Shown here: one piece after another, positions 1-5,367 of the stretch | Numbering within the stretch: position 1 is the first letter of the stretch | Layout of the letters: each line of letters starts with the position of its first letter | NCBI GenBank assembly: GCA_902494945.1 | Contig: CABUVF010000145.1 | Coordinates: forward strand, 1 to 5,367 | Direction of reading: 5' to 3' | Source: an uncultured Collinsella sp. | Lineage (GTDB): Bacteria; Actinomycetota; Coriobacteriia; Coriobacteriales; Coriobacteriaceae | Length of the DNA: 5,367 bases | Notes under the pieces: generated by a model | Database searches by the model: none | What the model was told of the DNA's origin: nothing | What the model saw: the letters and a program-made list of their open reading frames with translations, nothing else | Made by a program: the position numbers and the translations under genes

Positions 1-594
1 GAGCCGGCGCTGGTGCTGGGCGACGACGACCCGCACGATGCCGAGCTGCACGAGAAGATTCTTTCGGAGGAGTGCGCCTGGAAGGGCAAGATCCTCGACG
101 TCCACCGTCTTGAGGTTGAACTGCCCAACGGTCGCCGAAGCGCCCGCGATATCGTTCGCCATCCGGGTGCGGCGGCCGTTGTGGCACTGACCGAGAGCGG
201 CAAGATCGTACTGGTGCGTCAGTACCGCACCGCCATCGACCGCGTGACGGTCGAGATTCCCGCCGGTAAGCTCGATCCGGGCGAGGACCCGCTCGATTGC
301 GCCAAGCGCGAGCTGCATGAGGAGACGGGCTTTAGGGCTGGTCGCATTCGCTTTTTGACGTCGATTGTCACGTCCTGTGGTTTTTGCGACGAGATCATTC
401 ACATCTACCTGGCCACCAAGCTCGAGTTCGATGCACCCAACCCCGATGATGACGAGTTTGTCAACGTGGATCTGGTGCCACTGCACGAGCTGATCGCCGC
501 CGTGCTCGACGGCAAGATCGAAGCTGCCAAGACCGTCGTAGGCGCCTTGGCCTGCGATAGCATCGCGCACCGACTAGGCGGGGCCGATCTTTAA
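1..594 (+). CDS. Nudix hydrolase, ADP-ribose pyrophosphatase-like (5' end probably outside window)
   Basis: Probable cytoplasmic Mg-dependent hydrolase of nucleoside diphosphate derivatives, most likely ADP-ribose to AMP and ribose 5-phosphate. Residues are counted from the GTG at 13. A complete Nudix box (G-x5-E-x7-REL-x-EE-x-GF) lies at 85-107, with the metal-binding glutamates in RELHEE at 99-104. The preceding EIPAGKLDPGE (81-91) and the later GFCDEIIHIYLA (123-134) are typical of ADP-ribose pyrophosphatases. One oddity: the residue about 15 after the box, usually proline in that subfamily, is Cys122. The frame is open to the left edge, and the 12 bases before GTG 13 contain no Shine-Dalgarno, so translation probably starts further left. 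From GTG 13 the protein would be 193 residues, about normal for the family, so little is missing. Nudix membership is secure; the substrate is inferred. Confidence 0.93.
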   Translation, partial: EPALVLGDDDPHDAELHEKILSEECAWKGKILDVHRLEVELPNGRRSARDIVRHPGAAAVVALTESGKIVLVRQYRTAIDRVTVEIPAGKLDPGEDPLDCAKRELHEETGFRAGRIRFLTSIVTSCGFCDEIIHIYLATKLEFDAPNPDDDEFVNVDLVPLHELIAAVLDGKIEAAKTVVGALACDSIAHRLGGADL

Positions 595-597
595 CGA

Positions 598-613
598 GCG
601 GGGATGATCCCGC
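598..613 (+). other. Short hairpin after the Nudix gene, weak terminator candidate
   Basis: GCGGG (598-602) pairs with CCCGC (609-613), with an extra G-T closing pair and a four-base loop, starting 3 bases after the Nudix stop codon. The bases that follow are AGGTTTGTGT, so there is no proper T-tract. It could cause pausing or protect a 3' end, but it is not a convincing intrinsic terminator. The Nudix gene and the downstream transporter could therefore share some transcripts. Confidence 0.25.
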
Positions 614-633
614 AGGTTTGTGTAAGTCAGCGA

Positions 634-731
634 AAGTGCTCCATTTGAGACAAGGTGGCCTAAAAGAGGAGGGAAGCGTATGGATATACGCGACCGACGA
701 TTGAAGGCCAGATTGTCCAAATGGGGCGCTT
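634..731 (+). promoter_or_regulatory. Nested inverted repeats: structured leader RNA candidate or palindromic repeat
   Basis: Three nested stems are visible. The outer stem pairs 634-653 with 713-731: 19 pairs, two of them G-U, with one bulged A at 648. After a 2x2 internal loop, TGGCCT (656-661) pairs with AGGCCA (705-710). Inside that, GCGTAT (676-681) pairs perfectly with ATACGC (686-691) around the loop GGAT. The purine-rich strand 662-675, which includes AGGAGG at 667-672, is left unpaired. This much pairing is unlikely by chance. The element lies just upstream of the ABC transporter and overlaps the alternative start codon at 680. It may be a cis-regulatory RNA or a dispersed palindromic element. 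I do not recognise it as a specific known riboswitch class. A few codons in its span (ATA, CGA, AGA) look unlike the neighbouring genes. Confidence 0.5.
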
Positions 732-747
732 GTAGCGTCGAGACGAA

Positions 748-769
748 ACGCGGTTTGGTAAAACCGCGT
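748..769 (+). other. Perfect 9-bp hairpin abutting the transporter ribosome binding site
   Basis: ACGCGGTTT (748-756) pairs without mismatch to AAACCGCGT (761-769) around the loop GGTA. The hairpin ends one base before the AGG of the ribosome binding site for the start at 779/782. No T-tract follows, so it is not an intrinsic terminator. It may be part of the same leader structure as the stems at 634-731 and could affect ribosome access. If translation instead starts at 680, it lies inside the coding sequence. Confidence 0.55.
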
Positions 770-777
770 AAGGTGAT
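770..777 (+). promoter_or_regulatory. Ribosome binding site AAGGTGAT for the preferred ABC transporter start
   Basis: AAGGTGAT fits the complement of the 16S rRNA 3' end. The GG at 772-773 lies 5 bases before ATG 779 and 8 bases before ATG 782. A second, stronger-looking site, AGGAGG at 667-672, lies 7 bases before ATG 680 but within the nested inverted repeats, so it may be part of that structure. The choice of start depends on which site is used. Confidence 0.5.
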
Positions 778-778
778 T

Positions 779-2551
779 ATGATGAAGAGGTTTCTTTCGT
801 ATTACAAGCCCCAGATGGGGCTTTTTGTTGCCGATACTGTTTGTGCCCTGGTGCTTGCCGCCATTGACTTGGCGTTTCCCATTATCCTGCGCAATCTGAC
901 CGGTGGGCTGTTTACCCAGGGTCAGGCGGCTATTATGCAGGCGCTCGGTATGATCGCGGTTGGCCTGGTACTGATGTATGCCATCCGTTGTGCCTGTCGC
1001 TACTTTGTGAGTTACTGGGGCCACGTGATGGGTGCGCGCATGGAGTCCAAGATGCGCGAGGACCTGTTTGATCAGTACGAGCGCTTTAGCTTTGCGTACT
1101 TCGACCGCAACAGCTCGGGTGACATGATGAGCCGCGTGGTCAACGACCTGTTCGATATCTGCGAGGCGGCACACCACGTGCCCGAGTGGATTATCATCTG
1201 CGGCATCGAGATCGTCGGCTCGGTTGTGATCCTCTTTGCTATTGCCCCGGTGCTGGCGCTTGCCATGGCCGTGGTGACGGCGGTGTTTGCGGTCATCATG
1301 TTTTGGCAGAACATGCGCATGCGTGAGGTCTTTAGCGACAACCGCAAAAAGATCAGCGGTATTAATGCTCAGCTGCAGGATTCGCTGGCGGGCATGCGCG
1401 TGGTCAAGAGTTTTGCGAACGAGGAGGCTGAGCGCTCCAAGTTCCGCGCCTCTAACGACCGCTATCTTTCGTCCAAGGAGAATATGTATCACGCCATGGG
1501 CGTCTACACAGCGACGTATGGCCTGCTCTCGGGTGTGCTCTATGTGATCGTGGTACTGCTGGGCGGCTGGCTGGTCGCCCAGGGACAGCTGCAGGCGGTC
1601 GATATGGCGACCTTTGCACTCTATATTTCGCTGTTCTGCACGCCGCTTGAGACGCTCGTCAATTCGGCCGAAACGTATCAGAAGGCTATCGCCGGCTTTA
1701 AGCGTATGGACGAGGTGCTCTCGACCGCGCCGGATATCCAGGACAAGCCGGGCGCCACGGATCTGCAGGTGACTGCCGGCGCCGTGGATTATCACGACGT
1801 GTGCTTTAACTACGAGGACGTTGAGCTGGGCGAGGGTGATGCCGACGAGCGTCCCGTTATCGACCATATGAATCTGTCCATCAAGCCCGGGCAGACCATC
1901 GCTTTGGTTGGCCCTTCGGGCGGTGGCAAGTCCACGACCTGTTCGCTGCTGCCGCGCTTTTATGACGTGGCTGCCGGATCCATTAGCATCGACGGCCAGG
2001 ACGTGCGCGATGTGACGCAGCAGAGCCTGCGCCGCGCCATCGGCCTGGTGCAGCAGGATGTCTACCTGTTTGACGGAACAATCGGCGAGAACATCGCCTA
2101 CGGCAAGCCGGGCGCTACGGCAGAAGAGATCGCCGAGGCCGCCCGTCGCGCCAACATCGATGCCTTTATCGAGTCGCTTCCACAGGGCTATGACACGGTC
2201 GTGGGCGAGCGCGGCAGCCGTCTTTCGGGCGGACAGAAACAGCGCGTTGCCATCGCGCGTGTGTTTCTCAAGAATCCCAAAATCTTGATCTTGGACGAGG
2301 CGACGAGTGCTTTGGATAACGAGAGCGAGGAGGCGGTGCAGGAGTCACTCGAGGAGCTGGCACGCGGCCGCACCACGATTATCATTGCCCACCGTCTTTC
2401 GACCATTAAGCATGCCGATGAGATTGCGACCGTTGAGCATGGTCGCGTTGTGGAGCGTGGCACGCACGAGGAGCTTCTCGCCCGTGGCGGCACCTATGCC
2501 CGTTACTATCGAATGCAGTTCGAAGGTGCGCGTGCGCACGAGCTCGACTGA
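779..2551 (+). CDS. ABC exporter half-transporter, fused permease and ATPase (MsbA/LmrA-type)
   Basis: Membrane exporter subunit that probably works as a homodimer; the substrate cannot be read from sequence. Residues are counted from ATG 779 (590 residues, a normal length). The membrane domain has about six helices (near 13-37, 54-76, 135-157, 158-176, 241-267, 273-292). A cytoplasmic coupling segment with FDRNSSGDMMSR starts at 108. The ATPase domain has the A-loop Tyr345, Walker A GPSGGGKST (378-386), Q-loop Gln426, signature LSGGQKQR (482-489), Walker B ILILDE (502-507, catalytic Glu507), D-loop SALD (510-513) and H-loop His538. All key residues are intact, so no degenerate partner is needed. 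A short acidic insert follows the A-loop. A start at ATG 680 would add 33 residues, basic and rich in unusual codons, that overlap the inverted repeats; I consider it less likely but not excluded. ATG 782 is equally possible. The next gene begins 19 bases downstream. Confidence 0.93.
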   Translation: MMKRFLSYYKPQMGLFVADTVCALVLAAIDLAFPIILRNLTGGLFTQGQAAIMQALGMIAVGLVLMYAIRCACRYFVSYWGHVMGARMESKMREDLFDQYERFSFAYFDRNSSGDMMSRVVNDLFDICEAAHHVPEWIIICGIEIVGSVVILFAIAPVLALAMAVVTAVFAVIMFWQNMRMREVFSDNRKKISGINAQLQDSLAGMRVVKSFANEEAERSKFRASNDRYLSSKENMYHAMGVYTATYGLLSGVLYVIVVLLGGWLVAQGQLQAVDMATFALYISLFCTPLETLVNSAETYQKAIAGFKRMDEVLSTAPDIQDKPGATDLQVTAGAVDYHDVCFNYEDVELGEGDADERPVIDHMNLSIKPGQTIALVGPSGGGKSTTCSLLPRFYDVAAGSISIDGQDVRDVTQQSLRRAIGLVQQDVYLFDGTIGENIAYGKPGATAEEIAEAARRANIDAFIESLPQGYDTVVGERGSRLSGGQKQRVAIARVFLKNPKILILDEATSALDNESEEAVQESLEELARGRTTIIIAHRLSTIKHADEIATVEHGRVVERGTHEELLARGGTYARYYRMQFEGARAHELD

Positions 2552-2570
2552 TTGATATGACAGGAAGTTT

Positions 2571-3536
2571 ATGGCTGACAAGAACCCTTTGACTCCGGAA
2601 GAAGTGACGGAGTTATTCTCCGAAATCGATGCATCCGGTGTCTTGGATCCCACGCTTGCCAAAAAGCGAACCGAGCGCATGCGTGAGAAGGAGGCTGCGG
2701 CCAAGCGCGGTGACAAAGCGGCGCTAGCGCAGCTGCGCAGCGAGGACCGTGCGAGCCAGGCAAAACATATCGACCCGCTGTCCGAGGACGATCCTTCGGG
2801 TTCGCAGGTGAGTCATACCATTACGAAGACCGCGATGGCCGTGGTCATTGGTATTTTGGTGCTGATCGTGGGCATGCAGATTGGCTACGGCGTGATGCGT
2901 CGTCTGAACACCGCCAACCTGTCCGAGAGCGTTTCAGTCGATACCGTTTCGACGGCGCTGAAGGGCGGCCTTGAGTGGGGTAACGGCTTTACGCAGTTCC
3001 CGCTCGACTTTACCGTCGATGAAGCTGATGAGCGTACGGGCACGGTCGAGGTGACGGTGTTGGACACATCGTCTGCCAACGAGCTCGAGCTGCTGTCCAA
3101 CGGGCAGATTCAGGCCGCTGCGCTTGCGACCAACGCACTGCTCAACGATAAGATCGACCGCGTGGTGTATAACGTTCACGCCTATATCGACGAGGATAGC
3201 AACATTCAGCACGATTCCTTCTTTGGCATGTTTCCCGCGCGGGGTCATCAGAGCGCCATTTTGACGTTTGTGTGGACCAAGAGCTCATCCAACGCCACGA
3301 GTATCGACTGGAAGATGCGCATCGTAAGCATGGACGACACCATTGCCGAGCGCATTCAAAAACAGGTGAACTCGGTTTCGTCGCTGATCGAGGACCCGGT
3401 GGTGAGCCAGACCAAGATTGACGAGGAAAAGGCCGAACGTGACCTGGAGCATCGTCTGCATGGCCGCGAGATTTTCCGCGGCGGCAAGCCCGATCGCTCA
3501 CCGTCCGATCTGCTGGAACAGGACAAGCAAAAGTAA
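2571..3536 (+). CDS. Conserved-looking single-helix membrane protein of unknown function
   Basis: I do not recognise this 321-residue protein. The start ATG has AGGAAG 3 bases upstream (GG 6 bases from ATG) and lies 19 bases after the ABC transporter stop, so the two are probably co-transcribed. Residues 1-85 are hydrophilic, with a lysine/arginine/glutamate-rich, probably helical stretch at 29-65. One clear hydrophobic helix spans about 87-109 (TAMAVVIGILVLIVGMQIGYGVM), followed by RR. The remaining 210 residues look like a folded alpha/beta domain (about 118-260) with a charged tail (280-321). No signal peptide, lipobox or catalytic motif is visible. The basic N-terminal region suggests a cytoplasmic N-terminus and an external C-terminal domain, although the RR after the helix argues weakly the other way. 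An accessory role with the exporter is only a context inference. A strong terminator follows directly. Confidence 0.88.
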   Translation: MADKNPLTPEEVTELFSEIDASGVLDPTLAKKRTERMREKEAAAKRGDKAALAQLRSEDRASQAKHIDPLSEDDPSGSQVSHTITKTAMAVVIGILVLIVGMQIGYGVMRRLNTANLSESVSVDTVSTALKGGLEWGNGFTQFPLDFTVDEADERTGTVEVTVLDTSSANELELLSNGQIQAAALATNALLNDKIDRVVYNVHAYIDEDSNIQHDSFFGMFPARGHQSAILTFVWTKSSSNATSIDWKMRIVSMDDTIAERIQKQVNSVSSLIEDPVVSQTKIDEEKAERDLEHRLHGREIFRGGKPDRSPSDLLEQDKQK

Positions 3537-3542
3537 GAGGCC

Positions 3543-3583
3543 ATTATCCCGCGTGAGCCACAAGCCCACGCGGGATAATTTTT
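3543..3583 (+). terminator. Intrinsic terminator of the ABC transporter operon
   Basis: A perfect 13-bp stem, ATTATCCCGCGTG (3543-3555) with CACGCGGGATAAT (3567-3579), has an 11-base loop and runs into a T-tract (TTTTT at 3579-3583). It starts 6 bases after the stop codon of the membrane protein gene. There is no T-tract on the opposite strand, so it works in the + direction only. It separates the transporter operon from carAB. Confidence 0.93.
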
Positions 3584-3605
3584 CTGGGACGGGGATTAAA
3601 TAATC

Positions 3606-3627
3606 ATTATGCATAGAAAGTCATAAT
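3606..3627. promoter_or_regulatory. Candidate arginine repressor (ARG box) operator upstream of carA
   Basis: ATTATG (3606-3611) and CATAAT (3622-3627) form an inverted repeat. At its centre, TGCATAGAAAGTCA (3610-3623) matches 11 of 14 positions of the general ARG box TGAATWWWWATTCA. It sits in a conspicuously AT-rich stretch (about 3595-3658) between the terminator and the carA promoter region. Arginine repressor control of carbamoyl-phosphate synthetase is well known in bacteria, which makes the position sensible. AT-rich DNA gives such matches easily, and no well-placed second box is seen, so this is tentative. Confidence 0.35.
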
Positions 3628-3630
3628 TAT

Positions 3631-3655
3631 CATTTCGTAAACATTTCGATGAAAT
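3631..3655. repeat. Short direct repeat CATTTCG with an overlapping small dyad
   Basis: CATTTCG occurs at 3631-3637 and again at 3642-3648, 11 bases apart (about one helical turn). The second copy overlaps the small dyad ATTTC-GAT-GAAAT (3643-3655). It may be part of an operator upstream of the carA promoter. The elements are short and could be chance in AT-rich DNA. Confidence 0.2.
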
Positions 3656-3673
3656 TAACGCCATGAGGCATGC

Positions 3674-3693
3674 TTGCGGTTACAATACCGCGA
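3674..3693 (+). promoter_or_regulatory. Candidate carA promoter -10 element (TACAAT) inside a dyad
   Basis: TACAAT at 3681-3686 differs from TATAAT at one position and would place the transcript start near 3693-3694, about 50 bases before the carA ATG and just ahead of the PyrR loop. No good -35 lies at the usual spacing; TTAACG (3655-3660) is 20 bases away and weak. The hexamer is flanked exactly by GCGGT (3676-3680) and ACCGC (3687-3691), an inverted repeat that could be an operator over the -10. Confidence 0.4.
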
Positions 3694-3707
3694 GGCCTAA
3701 CTACACA

Positions 3708-3738
3708 CCTTTAAGCCGGTCCTGTGAGACCGGGAAGG
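3708..3738 (+). promoter_or_regulatory. PyrR-binding RNA loop covering the carA ribosome binding site
   Basis: In RNA, CCGGTC (3716-3721) pairs perfectly with GACCGG (3728-3733) around the hexaloop CTGTGA, which fits the CNGNGA loop of PyrR-binding sites. Below an asymmetric internal loop (TAAG opposite G), CCTT (3708-3711) pairs with AAGG (3735-3738). That AAGG is part of the carA Shine-Dalgarno AAGGAG (3735-3740), four bases before the ATG. When uridine nucleotides are plentiful, PyrR would stabilise the loop and hide the site. No terminator lies between the loop and the ATG, so translational repression, as described for mycobacterial pyr leaders, fits better than Bacillus-type attenuation. 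The pyrR gene is not in this window. Confidence 0.88.
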
Positions 3739-3744
3739 AGAATT

Positions 3745-5184
3745 ATGGCGAACAACCATACCGCGGGCGCTGCCGCCCGCACCTTCGCGCCCAGCGAGCT
3801 TTGCCAGCGTATGCTGGCCAAAACCAGCAAGGGCACCTGCGGTCCCTGTATCCTGTATCTTGAGGATGGGACCATTTTTTATGGACGTGTATGCGGCGCC
3901 GAGGGCACCGCGACCGGCGAAGTCTGCTTCAACACCTCGCTCGAGGGCTACTTTGAGGTCATGACCGACCCGAGTTATGCCGGCCAAATTGTAACCATGA
4001 CCTATCCGCAGATCGGCAATTACGGTATCGACGAGACCGATGTCCAGTCGGCCTTCCCCGGCGACGCCGTGCGCCCTGCGAGCGCTCCGGCTATGCGCGG
4101 CATGATCGTTCGCGATATGTGCGCCACGCCTTCTAACTGGCGCTCGGCCGTCAGCGTGCCGGAGTACCTGCGCGCTCACGGCATCGTCGCTATCGAGGGT
4201 ATCGACACCCGCGCTCTGGTGCGCCATCTGCGCGACAATGGTTCCAAGATGGGCATTATCTCGACCGAGATCTTCGACGTCGACGAGCTTGCCGAGCGCT
4301 TGTCCGCTGCGCCCACGCTGGTAGGCGAGAACCTGGTCAAGACCGTAAGTTGCCCCGCGCCTCACGAGTTTGTGGCCGCCGACCTGCCTGCCACGCATGA
4401 CTTTGCGCTTGCGGCTGCCGCTCCTGCCCGTCACAAAGTGGTCGCCTACGACTGCGGTGTGAAGCGCGGTATTCTGGAGGGCCTGGTCCGTGCCGGCTGC
4501 GATCTCACCGTCGTGCCGTGGGATACGCCCGCCCAGCAGGTGCTCGACATGAATCCCGATGGCGTCTTTTTGTCCAACGGCCCCGGCGACCCCGATGCCG
4601 TGGTGGAGACCTATGAGCAGGTACAGCAGCTGATCGGCAAGGTGCCGGTCTTTGGCATTTGCCTCGGTCACCAGATGATCAGCCTGGCCTGCGGCGCCCA
4701 AATGGAAAAGCTTAAATTCGGTCACCGTGGCGGTAACCAGCCGGTTATGAATCTGGTGAGCCGTCGCGTGGAGATCACCGCGCAAAACCACGGCTTTGGC
4801 CTGCTGTTCCCCAGTCTGGGCAAACTGATTCCGGAGCTTTCCGGCGGCGAAACCGAGCATGCGGCCGACGGTGACCTGCGCGCCTGGGTGCGTCGCGGCA
4901 TCGCGCCGGTCGTGATGAACGAGCGCTTTGGTCGCATTCGCCTGACACATGTGAACCTCAACGACGGCACCGCCGAGGGCATCCAGCTGCTCGACGCCCC
5001 GTGTTTCTCGGTCCAGTACCACCCCGAGGCTTCGCCTGGCCCCACCGATGCCCACTATCTTTTTACCGCCTTTACGCGACTCATGGACGGCGAGGAGAAC
5101 TACCTGGACATCGACACCGCGAAGGACCGCCTCGCCGGCTGGAATTTCGCCGAGTCCGAGAACGCTGCGACCGAGGAGAACTAA
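3745..5184 (+). CDS. carA: Carbamoyl-phosphate synthase small (glutaminase) subunit
   Basis: Cytoplasmic subunit that hydrolyses glutamine and passes ammonia to CarB for carbamoyl phosphate synthesis, the first step of pyrimidine synthesis and a feeder of arginine synthesis. The 479-residue protein has the CarA N-terminal domain (TDPSYAGQIVTMTYPQIGNY at 74-93, GIDTRALVRHLRDNG at 152-166). The class I glutamine amidotransferase domain starts near 230, with FLSNGPGDP (275-283), nucleophile Cys306 in GICLGHQ and His426/Glu428 in YHPEASPGP. It is about 100 residues longer than the usual 360-380. About 36 extra residues lie between ITAQNHGF (344-351) and RLTHVNLNDGT (398-408), and there is some extra N-terminal length plus a charged C-terminal tail. 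The start ATG 3745 has AAGGAG four bases upstream. A GTG at 3724 is in frame but lies in the PyrR hexaloop. carB follows after one base. Confidence 0.97.
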   Translation: MANNHTAGAAARTFAPSELCQRMLAKTSKGTCGPCILYLEDGTIFYGRVCGAEGTATGEVCFNTSLEGYFEVMTDPSYAGQIVTMTYPQIGNYGIDETDVQSAFPGDAVRPASAPAMRGMIVRDMCATPSNWRSAVSVPEYLRAHGIVAIEGIDTRALVRHLRDNGSKMGIISTEIFDVDELAERLSAAPTLVGENLVKTVSCPAPHEFVAADLPATHDFALAAAAPARHKVVAYDCGVKRGILEGLVRAGCDLTVVPWDTPAQQVLDMNPDGVFLSNGPGDPDAVVETYEQVQQLIGKVPVFGICLGHQMISLACGAQMEKLKFGHRGGNQPVMNLVSRRVEITAQNHGFGLLFPSLGKLIPELSGGETEHAADGDLRAWVRRGIAPVVMNERFGRIRLTHVNLNDGTAEGIQLLDAPCFSVQYHPEASPGPTDAHYLFTAFTRLMDGEENYLDIDTAKDRLAGWNFAESENAATEEN

Positions 5185-5185
5185 C

Positions 5186-5367
5186 ATGCCGAAACGTACT
5201 GACATCAAGCGCATCCTCGTTATTGGTTCGGGCCCCATCGTTATCGGTCAGGCCTGCGAGTTCGACTACTCCGGCGCCCAGGCCTGCAAGGTGCTCAAGG
5301 AGGATGGCTTTGAGGTCATCCTGGTCAACTCCAACCCGGCGACCATTATGACCGACCCGGGTCTTGC
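5186..5367 (+). CDS. carB: Carbamoyl-phosphate synthase large subunit, N-terminal fragment
   Basis: Large subunit of carbamoyl-phosphate synthetase, which makes carbamoyl phosphate from bicarbonate, ammonia and two ATP. Only the first 60 codons lie in the window; the family has about 1,070 residues. The visible part has the nearly invariant N-terminus: MPKRTDIK, then GSGPIVIGQACEFDYSGAQA (14-33), and VNSNPATIMTDP (47-58). This is the pre-ATP-grasp region of the first synthetase half. The ATG is one base after the carA stop; its Shine-Dalgarno GAGGAG (5173-5178) lies within the last carA codons, with 7 bases of spacing. This suggests translational coupling and balanced subunit synthesis. The gene is cut by the window edge with no sign of damage. 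Confidence 0.97.
   Translation, partial: MPKRTDIKRILVIGSGPIVIGQACEFDYSGAQACKVLKEDGFEVILVNSNPATIMTDPGL

Noticed and set aside
598..613. Hairpin after the Nudix gene as a full intrinsic terminator
   Set aside because: The stem is only 5-6 pairs and no T-tract follows; it is kept only as a weak candidate.
645..673. TTGAGA at 645-650 as a -35 element for the ABC transporter
   Set aside because: It matches 5 of 6 consensus bases, but 16-18 bases downstream there is only the purine run GAGGAGGGA and no -10-like hexamer.
634..731. Inverted repeat as terminal repeats of a small transposable element
   Set aside because: The arms are continued by nested inner stems, no flanking target duplication was seen, and nothing transposase-like is nearby, so RNA structure or a palindromic repeat fits better. 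Copy number in the genome could reopen this.
461..1867. Long reading frame of 468 codons on the minus strand over the Nudix and ABC transporter genes
   Set aside because: It is antisense to two well-recognised genes, its product is low-complexity and rich in His/Arg/Ala with no domain, and long antisense frames are expected in GC-rich DNA.
3724..3744. GTG at 3724 as an upstream in-frame start for carA
   Set aside because: The GTG lies in the PyrR hexaloop and has no Shine-Dalgarno, whereas ATG 3745 has AAGGAG at a good distance.
3663..3863. 66-codon frame starting in the carA leader, as a possible leader peptide
   Set aside because: It has no ribosome binding site, its start lies upstream of the predicted transcript start, and it overlaps the carA start out of frame with no regulatory codon run.
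3697..5238. Long reading frame of 513 codons on the minus strand over carA
   Set aside because: It mirrors the carA codon pattern, has no recognisable motif, and runs across carA and the start of carB, both certain genes.

Overview
The window is GC-rich, compactly coded bacterial DNA with all genes on the + strand. The protein sequences, the strong Shine-Dalgarno sites and an actinobacterial style of pyr leader point to an actinobacterium. A gut Coriobacteriia member close to Collinsella is my best guess; this comes from recognition of the proteins, not from a database search.

Layout from left to right. (1) The 3' part, probably nearly all, of a Nudix hydrolase of the ADP-ribose pyrophosphatase type (1-594), open to the left edge. 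(2) A gap and pre-gene region (595-778) holding an unexpectedly elaborate set of nested inverted repeats: a 19-pair imperfect stem, an inner 6-bp stem, a 6-bp hairpin and then a separate perfect 9-bp hairpin ending at a ribosome binding site. (3) A complete type I ABC exporter half-transporter with fused membrane and ATPase domains. I place its start at 779, after the structured region, although a longer start at 680 is possible. (4) A one-helix membrane protein of unknown function 19 bases downstream (2571-3536), evidently in the same operon, closed by a strong intrinsic terminator (3543-3583). (5) A 160-base regulatory region ahead of carA. It has an AT-rich patch with a candidate arginine-repressor (ARG) box, a candidate -10 element inside a dyad, and a textbook PyrR-binding RNA loop whose lower stem covers the carA ribosome binding site. 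(6) carA (3745-5184), then carB one base later (5186, cut by the right edge).

How it fits together. carA and carB encode the two subunits of carbamoyl-phosphate synthetase, which feeds both pyrimidine and arginine synthesis. The PyrR loop and the possible ARG box would give control by both end products. The transporter and the small membrane protein form a separate transcription unit whose leader looks like a structured cis-regulatory RNA or a palindromic repeat element. That leader is the least explained part of the window. No mobile element, CRISPR array, tRNA or rRNA was seen.
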